Source of the DNA: an uncultured Bacilli bacterium
GTDB lineage: Bacteria; Bacillota_I; Bacilli_A; RF39; UBA660
Reading direction: 5' to 3'
Length of the DNA: 16,812 nucleotides
Assembly: GCA_947628685.1 (NCBI GenBank)
Contig: CANRAT010000031.1
Coordinates: 1-16,812, forward strand
Shown here: one piece after another, positions 7,279-15,870 of the stretch
Numbering within the stretch: the first letter of the stretch is position 1
How the letters are laid out: the number at the start of each line of letters is the position of its first letter
Position numbers and translations under genes: made by a program
The notes under the pieces: model-generated
The model's input: the letters and a program-made list of their open reading frames with translations, nothing else
Database searches by the model: none
Told to the model about the DNA's origin: nothing

Positions 7279-8076
7279 ATGGAAAAAAGATTATTATTTA
7301 TCCCAATGTATAATTGTGAAAAGCAAATAATTAGAGTTTTGAAACAAATAGATGATAACATACAAAAATATTTTACTTCTATTATTATCGTAAATAATAG
7401 AAGTACAGATAACGGTGAAAAAGCAGTAATAGATTATTTAAAATCAAATAACTTTAACATATCTGTTAAAGTTTTGAGAAATAGTGATAATTATGGACTA
7501 GGTGGGTCGCATAAAGTTGCATTTGATTATGCAATAGAAAACAATTATGATTATGTTGCTGTTTTTCACGGAGATGATCAAGGACAAATTAGTGATTTAA
7601 TCCCAGTATTTGATAATAAAACTTATCTTAATTATGATTGTATGCTTGGTTCTAGATTTATGAAAGGTTCAAAATTAAAAGGGTATTCTAAATTTCGTAC
7701 TTTTGGTAATAAAGTATATAACGTTATTTTTTCTTGCATTCTAGCAAAAAAAATATCTGATTTAGGTTCAGGAATTAATTTATATAAAGTACAAATGCTA
7801 AAAAATAAATTTTATTTTAAATATCCAGATAAATTAACATTTAACTGTTATATGTTACTTGCTGCTAAACAATACAAACATAAAATTAATTATTTTCCAA
7901 TTACGTGGAAAGAGGATGACCAAAAATCAAATGTAAAAATGTTCAGTCAGGCAATAAATACAATGGGATTGTTATTTAGTTTTTTCTTTAAAAGAGATAA
8001 ATATTTAAAACAAGAATTGAGAGATAAAGTTATTGATAATTATGATTATGAAATTATATTTGAAAATATGAGGTGA
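7279..8076 (+). CDS. GtrB/dolichyl-phosphate-mannose-synthase-like GT2
   Basis: A 265-residue GT-A glycosyltransferase of the polyprenyl-phosphate sugar synthase type. It has NNRSTDNG (39-46), the acidic motif HGDDQGQ (97-103), LGSRFMKGS (123-131), then R140 and GN (143-144), and DLGSG (161-165), the order seen in DPM1/GtrB proteins. These enzymes make polyprenyl-phosphate-linked sugars from nucleotide sugars on the cytoplasmic side. Unlike many GtrB proteins it has no clear C-terminal membrane pair, only a short hydrophobic stretch around 228-238, so it may depend on GtrA for membrane attachment. It follows gtrA by three bases. Its TGA lies within a GAGGTGA ribosome site for the next gene. 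The sugar is unknown. An ordinary repeat-unit transferase is a less likely alternative. Confidence 0.85.
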   Translation: MEKRLLFIPMYNCEKQIIRVLKQIDDNIQKYFTSIIIVNNRSTDNGEKAVIDYLKSNNFNISVKVLRNSDNYGLGGSHKVAFDYAIENNYDYVAVFHGDDQGQISDLIPVFDNKTYLNYDCMLGSRFMKGSKLKGYSKFRTFGNKVYNVIFSCILAKKISDLGSGINLYKVQMLKNKFYFKYPDKLTFNCYMLLAAKQYKHKINYFPITWKEDDQKSNVKMFSQAINTMGLLFSFFFKRDKYLKQELRDKVIDNYDYEIIFENMR

Positions 8077-8083
8077 AATTGAA

Positions 8084-8821
8084 GTGAAAAAATTACATTT
8101 ACTGATGCCAATGGGAGGAGCAGGCTCTAGATTTACAAAAGAAGGTTTTGAATTGCCTAAACCCCTATTAAAAATTAATGATAAACCTTTTTTCTATTGG
8201 GCAGTTAAATCAATTACTAAATTTATTGATGTGCTTGATATTACTTTTATTGTACTTAAAGAACATGTAGATAAATTTAATTTAGATGGTGAAATAAAAA
8301 AATATTTTCCTCAATCTAAAATAAAAATTATACCTAAAATGTTAAATGGGGCAGTTTTAACTTGTTTAGCTGGTATTGAGAATATAAATGATGATAATCC
8401 TATAATATTTAATGATTGTGATCATTTGTTTTGCTCTAACGAATTTAATGATTTCATAAAAAACAGTAATTTAGATTATGATGGAGCTTTGTTAACTTTT
8501 AAGTCTGATAGTTCTAAATATAGTTATGTTTTATTGGATGAAGATCAGAATGTAAAAGGTACTGTTGAAAAGAAAGTGGTAAGTAATTACGCTATATGCG
8601 GCGCGTATTATTTTAAAAACTCATCATTGTTTAAGAAAATGGTTGATGAATATCTAAGTAAATGTACATATAAAGAATATTTTTTAAGTGGTGTTTATAA
8701 TGTAATGGCAAGTAAAAATCTTTTAATACGTAAATTTAACGTTGATTTTCATGTTCCTTTTGGAACACCAGAGGAATATAACGAAGCAATAAATTCATCA
8801 TATTTTAAGGAGTTAGATTAA
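8084..8821 (+). CDS. Sugar-phosphate/alcohol-phosphate nucleotidyltransferase
   Basis: A 245-residue enzyme of the NTP-transferase fold. Its N-terminus has the nucleotide-binding loop MGGAGSRF (10-17) and the following PKPLL (25-29); D111/D113 in NDCDH fit the metal site. It would couple CTP, UTP or another NTP to a phosphorylated sugar or alcohol, releasing pyrophosphate. The start is GTG 8084, shortly after a GAGGTGA site (8070-8076). The next two genes encode a kinase-like domain and a HAD phosphatase, so these three probably form one activation route, possibly providing the donor for LicD. The sequence is not a close match to the classic glucose-1-phosphate or choline-phosphate enzymes that I can recall, so the substrate is left open. 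Confidence 0.85.
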   Translation: MKKLHLLMPMGGAGSRFTKEGFELPKPLLKINDKPFFYWAVKSITKFIDVLDITFIVLKEHVDKFNLDGEIKKYFPQSKIKIIPKMLNGAVLTCLAGIENINDDNPIIFNDCDHLFCSNEFNDFIKNSNLDYDGALLTFKSDSSKYSYVLLDEDQNVKGTVEKKVVSNYAICGAYYFKNSSLFKKMVDEYLSKCTYKEYFLSGVYNVMASKNLLIRKFNVDFHVPFGTPEEYNEAINSSYFKELD

Positions 8822-8822
8822 A

Positions 8823-10721
8823 ATGGTTTGGGTGTTGTTGGTTGTTTCTAGTTTATTACTTTTATTAGGACATTTATTTAAAGTTTATCGTTGGCAACAA
8901 TTTATTGAAATATATGAAAAGCCAAAAACCAATAATTTGTTGCAATCCTTGTCATTAAGTTATATTATTAATTTTTTTGTTCCATTTAGAATAGGGGATT
9001 TATTTCGTATATGGTACTCTGGAAAAAAAATGAAAAATGGAATATCTTTTTCTTTAACAACAGTTATAATTGATAGAATATTAGATGTTTTTTGTGTAGG
9101 TATTATTTTTTTCACAATGTATATTTTAGGAGTTAGGCAACCCGTTATAATCAATTCGATGATATTCTATTTATTAGCAATTTTGATAATACTTTTTATA
9201 ATGGTTATATCCTTATTATTCAATAAGATTATTAAAAATATTATAAGATGGGTGGCTAGTATTTTTAATACTAATATAGAATTAAAAATTTTAAAAATTT
9301 CTTATTTTGGAATAACTTCATTCAAAGACATTTCAACTAATTTGAATAAATTCAAATTAGTAATTAATACTGTATTAATTTGGTTTTTTTACTTATCATC
9401 TTATTGTTTATTTGCTAAGTCATTAGAATATTTTAATTATAATTATTCATTTGTTGAAGTTATAAGTTCATTATTTTCTAACAATACATTAAATATATCT
9501 ATATTGGGTATGTTTAAAGGATTAGAAGTTAATATACTTTATCCTATGTTCTTATTTATATCATTACCACTTATTTTTATGTTAGCGCTATCGTTCTTTG
9601 TAAAAAGAAATAGTGATATAAAATCAAAAAATGAAAACATCAGATATTTAGAATTACTTCCTCATACAAAACCACAAGATAAACTTACATTTTTAGAAGC
9701 TTATTTTAGTGGTAAAAGTAGAGATTTCTTTAAAATATATTTAAAATTAAATCAAGATATATCTATATTACAAGATTATTCTGCTGGGAGTAATGCAACA
9801 ACACTCCTATGTATTAAAGATAAAGATACATTTTTTAGAAAATATTCGATAGGTAAGGATAGTGAAAAACTTTATGAGCAGGCCAAATGGCTTCAAAATC
9901 ATCAAGATTTAAACGTTACTAAAGTATTGAACGTAAAAAAAGGAAATAATTATTGTTGCTATGATATGCCTTATTATAACAATGCAATTGGCTATTTTAA
10001 TTTTGTACATTCTACAACTATTACTACATCTTGGAATTTAATTAAAAAAACTTTGGATGACTTAAATAATAAATTATATACTAAAAATATAAGGAAAGCA
10101 GATAAGGAAACAATTGAGAAATATATTGAAGATAAAGTTAATAAAAATTTAAAGAAAATAGAAAATGGAAATTATATAAAACCTTTGTTGAAATATGATA
10201 TTTTGATAATTAATGGTAAAAAATATAAAAATTTAAAATATTTTAAAAAATTTCTTACGAAAGAATATTTATATGAAATATTTAAAAATGATAAATATTC
10301 AGATATTCATGGAGATTTAACAATAGAAAATATAATAAATAAAGGAAAAAGTTATTATATTATTGATCCTAATACAGGAAATTTACATGAATCTTCATTC
10401 CTAGATTATAGTAAATTATTGCAGTCTTTGCATGGTAATTATGAATTTTATATGAATACTAAATCAGTAGAAATAAATGGTAATCAAATAAATTATTTAT
10501 TCACTAAATCATATGTATATCAAGAATTATTTAATGAATATTATGAATATTTAAAGGCAAAATTTTCTGATAAAGAAATAAAAAGCATTTTTTACCATGA
10601 AATTGTTCATTGGTTAAGATTGTTACCATATAAAATAGATAAAAATGGGATAAGATCTGTACTATTTTATGCAGGATTAATAATAGTTTTAAACGATGTT
10701 ATTGAAATGTGTGGTGAATAG
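8823..10721 (+). CDS. Fusion of LPG_synthase_TM-like membrane domain and APH-fold kinase
   Basis: A 632-residue two-part protein. Residues 1 to about 265 form a polytopic domain resembling the transmembrane region of lysylphosphatidylglycerol synthases (UPF0104/YbhN type): the VYRWQQF start, the FFVPFRIGDLFRIWY segment (about 51-65), and TTVIIDRILDVF (about 80-91) fit that family. Residues from about 285 are cytoplasmic and kinase-like of the aminoglycoside/choline phosphotransferase fold: HGDLTIENI at 496-504 (catalytic D498, N503) and IIDPNTG with D515 in the DFG-equivalent position. The kinase half would phosphorylate a small alcohol or sugar. The membrane half might anchor it or help move a substrate or lipid. 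AAGGAG (8808-8813) precedes ATG 8823. The gene sits between a nucleotidyltransferase and a HAD phosphatase. Assignment of the domains is good; the substrate is unknown. Confidence 0.78.
   Translation: MVWVLLVVSSLLLLLGHLFKVYRWQQFIEIYEKPKTNNLLQSLSLSYIINFFVPFRIGDLFRIWYSGKKMKNGISFSLTTVIIDRILDVFCVGIIFFTMYILGVRQPVIINSMIFYLLAILIILFIMVISLLFNKIIKNIIRWVASIFNTNIELKILKISYFGITSFKDISTNLNKFKLVINTVLIWFFYLSSYCLFAKSLEYFNYNYSFVEVISSLFSNNTLNISILGMFKGLEVNILYPMFLFISLPLIFMLALSFFVKRNSDIKSKNENIRYLELLPHTKPQDKLTFLEAYFSGKSRDFFKIYLKLNQDISILQDYSAGSNATTLLCIKDKDTFFRKYSIGKDSEKLYEQAKWLQNHQDLNVTKVLNVKKGNNYCCYDMPYYNNAIGYFNFVHSTTITTSWNLIKKTLDDLNNKLYTKNIRKADKETIEKYIEDKVNKNLKKIENGNYIKPLLKYDILIINGKKYKNLKYFKKFLTKEYLYEIFKNDKYSDIHGDLTIENIINKGKSYYIIDPNTGNLHESSFLDYSKLLQSLHGNYEFYMNTKSVEINGNQINYLFTKSYVYQELFNEYYEYLKAKFSDKEIKSIFYHEIVHWLRLLPYKIDKNGIRSVLFYAGLIIVLNDVIEMCGE
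10713..10718 (+). promoter_or_regulatory. Ribosome binding site supporting a TTG start
   Basis: GGTGAA within GTGGTGAA lies four to five bases before TTG 10723, which follows the previous stop (TAG 10719-10721) by one base. The same arrangement, a GGTGA site overlapping the upstream stop, precedes the gene at 8084. This favours TTG 10723 over the longer ATG 10696 start. Confidence 0.5.
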
Positions 10722-10722
10722 A

Positions 10723-11277
10723 TTGAAGAATTTAGCTTTATTTGATTTGGATGGTACGTTATTTGATACTGATGTTGTAAATTTTGAGGCTTATAAAAAA
10801 GCACTTGAAGAACACTCTTACACACTAAAGTATGAAGATTACACTAAATATTGTAAAGGTAGACAATTCAATGATTTCATTGTTAAAATTGTCCCTAATC
10901 GTGAGGATTTGTATCCAATAATACATAGAAGAAAAAAAGAATTATATCCTAGTTATTTATGTAAGGCTAGAGTTAATATTCACCTTATTAATATGATAAA
11001 ATTGATGAAAAAAAGTTATGTTGTTGCTGTTGTGACTACTGCATCTAGAAAAAACGTTGAAGATATTTTAGATTATTTTAAACTTAATAATTTATTTGAT
11101 TTTATTATAACAGGTGATGATGTAAAAAATAATAAACCTGATCCTGAGTGCTATTTGAAAGCTATAGAGAAGTGTGGTACTGAAATTAAAAATGTAATTA
11201 TTTTTGAAGATTCAAAACCAGGAATAGAGGCAGCAAGAAAAACAGGATCTACAGTGTTTATTATTGATAAATTTTAG
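10723..11277 (+). CDS. HAD-superfamily hydrolase (phosphatase or phosphomutase type)
   Basis: A 184-residue HAD protein with all four motifs: FDLDGT at 7-12 (nucleophile D8, acid/base D10), T105/T106 in VVTTAS, K138 in NNKPDP, and E162-D163 in FEDSKPG. The helical cap between motifs I and II is of the small alpha type found in beta-phosphoglucomutase and phosphoglycolate phosphatase relatives. It probably removes or moves a phosphate on a small sugar or alcohol in the same pathway as the adjacent kinase and nucleotidyltransferase genes. I prefer TTG 10723 (product starts MKNLALFDLDG) because it begins just before the first strand and follows a GGTGAA site. ATG 10696 would add nine residues inside the upstream gene. 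The stop TAG lies within the AGGAGG site of the next gene. Confidence 0.88.
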   Translation: MKNLALFDLDGTLFDTDVVNFEAYKKALEEHSYTLKYEDYTKYCKGRQFNDFIVKIVPNREDLYPIIHRRKKELYPSYLCKARVNIHLINMIKLMKKSYVVAVVTTASRKNVEDILDYFKLNNLFDFIITGDDVKNNKPDPECYLKAIEKCGTEIKNVIIFEDSKPGIEAARKTGSTVFIIDKF

Positions 11278-11286
11278 GAGGAATTT

Positions 11287-12837
11287 ATGTCAAAGTCGAT
11301 AAAAAAAGTAAAATTTAAAAATTTAAAAATTATTTTAGTTTGCTTTTTTAGTCTGATATATTATTTAACAACTTTTTTTACTGATAAAATGACAATAAAT
11401 TTTTCTAATTTTTCTTTAAAAGGTTATATAATAATTAAAATTATTGAATTTTTAATAATATCGTTTTTTGGAATGTGTCTATATAAAATTTTAGCAGCAA
11501 AAGATGAAAATTATAGAAAGTATTTTAAATATTTTTTAATATATTTTGTACCTGTTTTTATAATATTAATTTTAATATGGCCTGGAGTATGGTATGGTTA
11601 TGACCAAATAGATCTTATTGAATTGTCTAAAACTGTAACTTTTGGGACATGGCTTAATTATTTAACTTCAGTATTTTATTCATTAGGATTAACACTATTC
11701 CCTGTTACTTCAGGTGCAATTATTTTACAGTTAATATTAATGAGTATAACAGTTGGATATATAGTAAAAAATTCTATGGATATATTTAAAAGTAAAAAAT
11801 GTTATATACTATATGTACCATTTTTCTTACCTGTAACGATATTTTATACACTTTATGCAAATAGACCTATTACTAATGGCATTTTATATCTTTTGCTGAT
11901 ATCAATATGGATTTTTGATTACTTAAAGAAAAATAAACTAACAAAATCAAAATTTATATTATTATGTTTATTAATAGGTATAGTAGGGAACTGGAGAAGT
12001 GAAACAATATATTTAATATTTGCAGGACCATTATTTGTATTTTTAAGTTATAATATCAAAGTAAATATAAAAAATATATTTAAAGTTTGTATACCAGTTA
12101 TAGTATCATTTATGTTAATAATGTTTCCTCAAAAATATTTAACTAGGAATCAAAGTTTTGTCGAGTCATCATCTAGGAATTTAACAGTATATGTAAATCC
12201 ATTATCATATATGTTAACTAAAGATCTAAAAGGTAAAAATTTAGATGAAAATTTAGAAAAAATTGATAAAGTATTATCAATTGATATTTTAAAAAAATAT
12301 CCTAGTTATTCAGGAACACCATGTTTTTTTGCCCCCAATAGTTGTGTAAAAAGCAATTATACTAAAAAAGAATATAAAGAATTTCAAAAAGCATATTTTG
12401 TAATAATTAAAGATAACTTTGGACTTTTTTTGAACACTAAATATTTAAATTTTATTGATGCATCAAGAATAAAACAAGATTATTTTACAACATTTAATAT
12501 TGAGGATAAAACTATCTTTGGCGATGACTTAAGAAAAAACGTTTTGAAAATTATAGAAGGTAGGAGTTCTTCTGATAGTGAAATAAATATATTTAATAGA
12601 GCAATAAACAATTTATTTATTCCAATTTTAGGACTTTTAGTAGTATTTGTTATATCGATATTTATAAAGAATTTAAGAATGTTTTTACTATCTGGAATGA
12701 TAATTGGTAATGCATTAATTGTATTTTTAACAGCTCCTGCAGATTATTTTATGTATTATTACAATGTATTTTTAATTGGTAATTTTTTAATCGTGTTTTA
12801 TTTGTTAAAAACTTTATTGAATGTTGAAAAAAAGTAG
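11287..12837 (+). CDS. Polytopic membrane protein, candidate GT-C glycosyltransferase
   Basis: A 516-residue protein with about ten or more predicted membrane segments and a basic N-terminus. After the third hydrophobic stretch comes WPGVWYGYDQIDL (98-110), with D106 and D109 in a short loop expected to face outward. A larger loop at about 290-430 contains a CFFAPNSC segment. An early acidic loop and a long non-membrane loop are features of GT-C enzymes that use polyprenyl-phosphate sugars. No certain family match comes to mind. Because a GtrA/GtrB-like pair is in the same operon, a role as the matching outer-face glycosyltransferase is a reasonable inference. A second polymerase or O-acyl-type membrane enzyme is possible. 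ATG 11287 follows a strong AGGAGG (11275-11280) by six bases. Confidence 0.6.
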   Translation: MSKSIKKVKFKNLKIILVCFFSLIYYLTTFFTDKMTINFSNFSLKGYIIIKIIEFLIISFFGMCLYKILAAKDENYRKYFKYFLIYFVPVFIILILIWPGVWYGYDQIDLIELSKTVTFGTWLNYLTSVFYSLGLTLFPVTSGAIILQLILMSITVGYIVKNSMDIFKSKKCYILYVPFFLPVTIFYTLYANRPITNGILYLLLISIWIFDYLKKNKLTKSKFILLCLLIGIVGNWRSETIYLIFAGPLFVFLSYNIKVNIKNIFKVCIPVIVSFMLIMFPQKYLTRNQSFVESSSRNLTVYVNPLSYMLTKDLKGKNLDENLEKIDKVLSIDILKKYPSYSGTPCFFAPNSCVKSNYTKKEYKEFQKAYFVIIKDNFGLFLNTKYLNFIDASRIKQDYFTTFNIEDKTIFGDDLRKNVLKIIEGRSSSDSEINIFNRAINNLFIPILGLLVVFVISIFIKNLRMFLLSGMIIGNALIVFLTAPADYFMYYYNVFLIGNFLIVFYLLKTLLNVEKK

Positions 12838-12852
12838 AAAATAATCTATAAT
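12824..12852 (+). promoter_or_regulatory. Internal sigma-A-type promoter before the polymerase gene
   Basis: TTGAAA (12824-12829) is separated by exactly 17 bases from TATAAT (12847-12852), close to the consensus. The predicted start is near 12859, giving a leader of about 55 bases before ATG 12915. The -35 box lies within the end of the preceding gene. It would give extra transcription of the last three genes; activity is inferred from sequence. Confidence 0.55.
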
Positions 12853-12914
12853 ATATTTAGTTTTATGTTGTTATTAATTTGTTAAAATAATTTAATAAAT
12901 AGAGGGAGTTTACA

Positions 12915-15392
12915 ATGAATATTAAGCAGAAGATTATATATTATTATTTTTTGATATTACCATTTATTGATCTTGTTACATCTCTGTTAACTAGATTTAC
13001 AAATATTCCAATATCTATTGGAATGATTATAAAAGGTTCTATAATGGCATTTAGTGTTATTTACATATTATTTTTTAGTAAATCAAAGTATAGTAAAATT
13101 TCAAAATTATACATTTTTGTGCTTATTTTCTTCTTCATATTTTACATTTTATTTAAGCCAGATATTTGGAAAGTAAATTATATATTTAATGAAATTGTAT
13201 ATGCATTTAGGTATTTATATTTTCCAATAATGCTTTTGGGTTCTTTTTGCATATTTGATGATTTTAAAATTAATGGTGAATTAATTAAAAAAGCAATGTT
13301 CATAAATTGTATAACATATACGGTTTTATTACTATTGCCTTTTTTCACAGGTACTAGTTTTAATTCATATAATTATAATTTTGTTGATGGTGTTACAGGT
13401 TGGTTTTATGCAGCTAATGAGGTAGGCGCAATTGTAATACTACTATTATATAATATTATAAATTTTATGGATAACTCAAAAAAATGGAAAGTAATTTTAA
13501 TATTGCCAGTATTATTTTCTGTATCAATAATTGGTACCAAAGTTAGTCTTTTAGGGCTTATACTTGTAACAAGTATAGTTTTATTAACGTTTTTATGCAA
13601 AAATAAGTTTAAAGGTATATTACTTTCCATAGTTGTGATTTTATTTTTAGGATATGCTTGTTACAATTCTCCTGCATTTAAAAATATTAAAAGTTCTATA
13701 AATAATTATGAATTAAGCAATGATCCTAAATGTGAAGATTGTTGCATTGTAAATATTGATGAAATTAATGATGATATTTATGAAAATGAAAATGTTCAAA
13801 AATTTTGTAATATAGATGATGAACAAAATATCGTTATAAAGAATAAAATTTTGGATAAATTTTTAACAGTATCCCTAAACGGTAGAGCAAATTTATTTTT
13901 AAATAATTATGTGTTTTATAAAAAGGGTGGAGTAAGTAATATATTATTTGGTTTAAGTTTTAGTAATAGGGATAGTATAGGATATAATATAGATAATAAG
14001 TTGATTGAAATAGATTATTTAGATATATTTATTCATTATGGTATAATTGGATTTTTAATATATTTTTTACCTCTTATTTTGATATTTTATAATTTTATTA
14101 AAAATTATAAAAAAATTGACCTAGATGGTAAATTATATTTAGCAATGTTGTTAATTGGTATTGCAATTTCTTGTTTTGCAGGTCATATATTTTCTGCTCC
14201 TGCAGTATCAATGTATTTGATATTGTTTATAATACTTATAAAAAATGGAATAGAGGATTCAATTAAACTTAATCTAGATGAAATAACAATTATGTCTCTT
14301 CACTTAAATTATGGTGGCATAGAAAAATATATATCTTCACTTTGTAATATGTTAGATAAAAAATTTAAGATTAATATAATAACTACATATAAAATAAACG
14401 AAAAACCTTCATTTGAGTTTAGTGATAATGTCAATATTACATATTTAATTAATAGTGGTCCAAATAGGGAATATTTAAAAAAAGCATTAAAAGATAAAAA
14501 CATATTTAAAATTATAAAAGAAGGATTGAAAAGTATAAAAATACTTTATTTAAAAAATTATAAAAATATTGAAGCAATTAAAAATATTAAAAGTAAATAT
14601 ATAATTACAACAAGAGAATTTCATAATTCTTTAGTTGGAAAGTATGCAAATAGAAATATAATAACTATTGCAACAGAACACAATTATCATAATAATGATA
14701 AAAAATATATAAAGAAAGTCATCTCTTCCCTAAGAGGAATAGATTATCTAGTTACTGTTTCAGAAGAATTAAAAGAATTTTATGAAGATAAATTAAATGG
14801 TACAAAATGTATATATATACCAAATGTGTTAGATTCTTTACCTAATAAAGAAACAGATTTAAAAGAAAATATTATTATAAATGTTGGTAGATTAGAGCCT
14901 GAAAAAGGTCAAAAAGATTTAATTGATATAGCAAAAAATGTAAAAAAAGAAATTAAAGATTTAAAATTGTATATAATAGGCGATGGTTCGCTAAAATCTG
15001 AATTAGAATTAGAAATAAAAAAACAAAATCTTGAAGACACAATAATATTAACAGGATTTTTGGATAAAAAAGAAATGGAAAAATATATCATAAAATCAAA
15101 ATTATTTGTTATGACATCTTATACAGAATCTTTTGGATTAGTTCTTCTTGAGTCAATGAGTTACAAGGTACCTTGTATTGCTTTTAAAGACGCAAATGGC
15201 GCAAAGAATTTGTTAAAAAACGATATAGGAATTTTAATAAATAATAGAGATAAAAAAGCTATGTCAAAGGCAATAATAGAAATTATGAAAAATTCTAAAA
15301 AATTAAAAGAGTATTCTATAAAGAGTTATGAAGAATCAAAAAAGTATTTAGCAGATAATGTAAAAAAACAATGGCTTGAATTATTAAAGTAG
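12915..15392 (+). CDS. wzy: Wzy-type polymerase fused to a GT4 glycosyltransferase
   Basis: An 825-residue fusion. Residues 1 to about 450 are polytopic (about ten or more segments) and resemble the O-antigen polymerase/ligase family: a long outward loop at about 255-345 contains SLNGRANLFLNN, with the Gly-Arg typical of that family's loop. Residues from about 458 are a cytoplasmic GT4 enzyme: NYGGIEKY (about 465-472), VGRLEPEKGQ, GDGSLK, and E738-x7-E746 in TESFGLVLLESM. The polymerase half would link repeat units on the outer face while the GT4 half would add a sugar inside the cell. The loop carries a C273-x2-C276-C277 cluster and C298. The start follows AGAGGGAG (12901-12908). The fused GT4 is continuous with the membrane domain, with no frameshift seen. 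Polymerase identity is likely but rests on topology and loop motifs. Confidence 0.82.
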   Translation: MNIKQKIIYYYFLILPFIDLVTSLLTRFTNIPISIGMIIKGSIMAFSVIYILFFSKSKYSKISKLYIFVLIFFFIFYILFKPDIWKVNYIFNEIVYAFRYLYFPIMLLGSFCIFDDFKINGELIKKAMFINCITYTVLLLLPFFTGTSFNSYNYNFVDGVTGWFYAANEVGAIVILLLYNIINFMDNSKKWKVILILPVLFSVSIIGTKVSLLGLILVTSIVLLTFLCKNKFKGILLSIVVILFLGYACYNSPAFKNIKSSINNYELSNDPKCEDCCIVNIDEINDDIYENENVQKFCNIDDEQNIVIKNKILDKFLTVSLNGRANLFLNNYVFYKKGGVSNILFGLSFSNRDSIGYNIDNKLIEIDYLDIFIHYGIIGFLIYFLPLILIFYNFIKNYKKIDLDGKLYLAMLLIGIAISCFAGHIFSAPAVSMYLILFIILIKNGIEDSIKLNLDEITIMSLHLNYGGIEKYISSLCNMLDKKFKINIITTYKINEKPSFEFSDNVNITYLINSGPNREYLKKALKDKNIFKIIKEGLKSIKILYLKNYKNIEAIKNIKSKYIITTREFHNSLVGKYANRNIITIATEHNYHNNDKKYIKKVISSLRGIDYLVTVSEELKEFYEDKLNGTKCIYIPNVLDSLPNKETDLKENIIINVGRLEPEKGQKDLIDIAKNVKKEIKDLKLYIIGDGSLKSELELEIKKQNLEDTIILTGFLDKKEMEKYIIKSKLFVMTSYTESFGLVLLESMSYKVPCIAFKDANGAKNLLKNDIGILINNRDKKAMSKAIIEIMKNSKKLKEYSIKSYEESKKYLADNVKKQWLELLK

Positions 15393-15399
15393 GTGGATC

Positions 15400-15870
15400 A
15401 TGAAAAAAGTTTTGTTTATTGCATCAACGGGAGGGCATTTAAGTGAACTATTGCAACTTAGTCCAATATTTGAAAAATATGATTATCATATAATAACTGA
15501 AAAAGATAAATCAACTTTATCTTTAAAAAACAAATATCCAAATAAAGTAAATTACTTAATATACGGTAGTAGAAAACACATATTCGTATATCCATTTAAA
15601 TTTTTGGCAAATTGTGTTAAATCTTTATATTATTTTATAAAAATAAGACCAAAGGTAGTTGTAACAACAGGTACACATACTGCTGTTCCAATGTGTTATA
15701 TAGCAAAACTTTTTAGAAGCAAAGTTATATTTATAGAAACTTTTGCGAATAGAAACACTAAAACTTTATCTGGGAAATTGGTTTATCCTATTGCAGATAC
15801 ATTTATAGTACAGTGGGAAGAAATGTTAAAACTATATCCTAAAGCAATATATGGAGGTTGGATTTATTAA
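15400..15870 (+). CDS. Alg14/PssD-like glycosyltransferase accessory subunit
   Basis: A 156-residue protein that matches the Alg14 half of a split GT1-type enzyme: STGGHLSELLQL (9-20), VVTTGTHTAVP in the middle, and FIETFANRNTKTLSGK followed by a short C-terminal strand ending GGWIY. In eukaryotes Alg14 anchors and helps the catalytic Alg13. In bacterial capsule loci such pairs add the second or a later sugar to the lipid carrier. A hydrophobic stretch at about 64-84 could attach it to the membrane. It begins eight bases after the polymerase stop with a GGTGGA site, and its TAA overlaps the next ATG by one base, so the two subunits are probably translated together. Which sugar is transferred is unknown. 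Confidence 0.87.
   Translation: MKKVLFIASTGGHLSELLQLSPIFEKYDYHIITEKDKSTLSLKNKYPNKVNYLIYGSRKHIFVYPFKFLANCVKSLYYFIKIRPKVVVTTGTHTAVPMCYIAKLFRSKVIFIETFANRNTKTLSGKLVYPIADTFIVQWEEMLKLYPKAIYGGWIY
15853..15858 (+). promoter_or_regulatory. Ribosome binding site for the Alg13-like gene
   Basis: GGAGGT lies within the end of the preceding gene, 11 bases before ATG 15870. A TTG at 15858 in the same frame overlaps the site itself and cannot use it, so ATG 15870 is the better start. The spacing is slightly long, and coupling by the one-base stop/start overlap may help. Confidence 0.6.
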
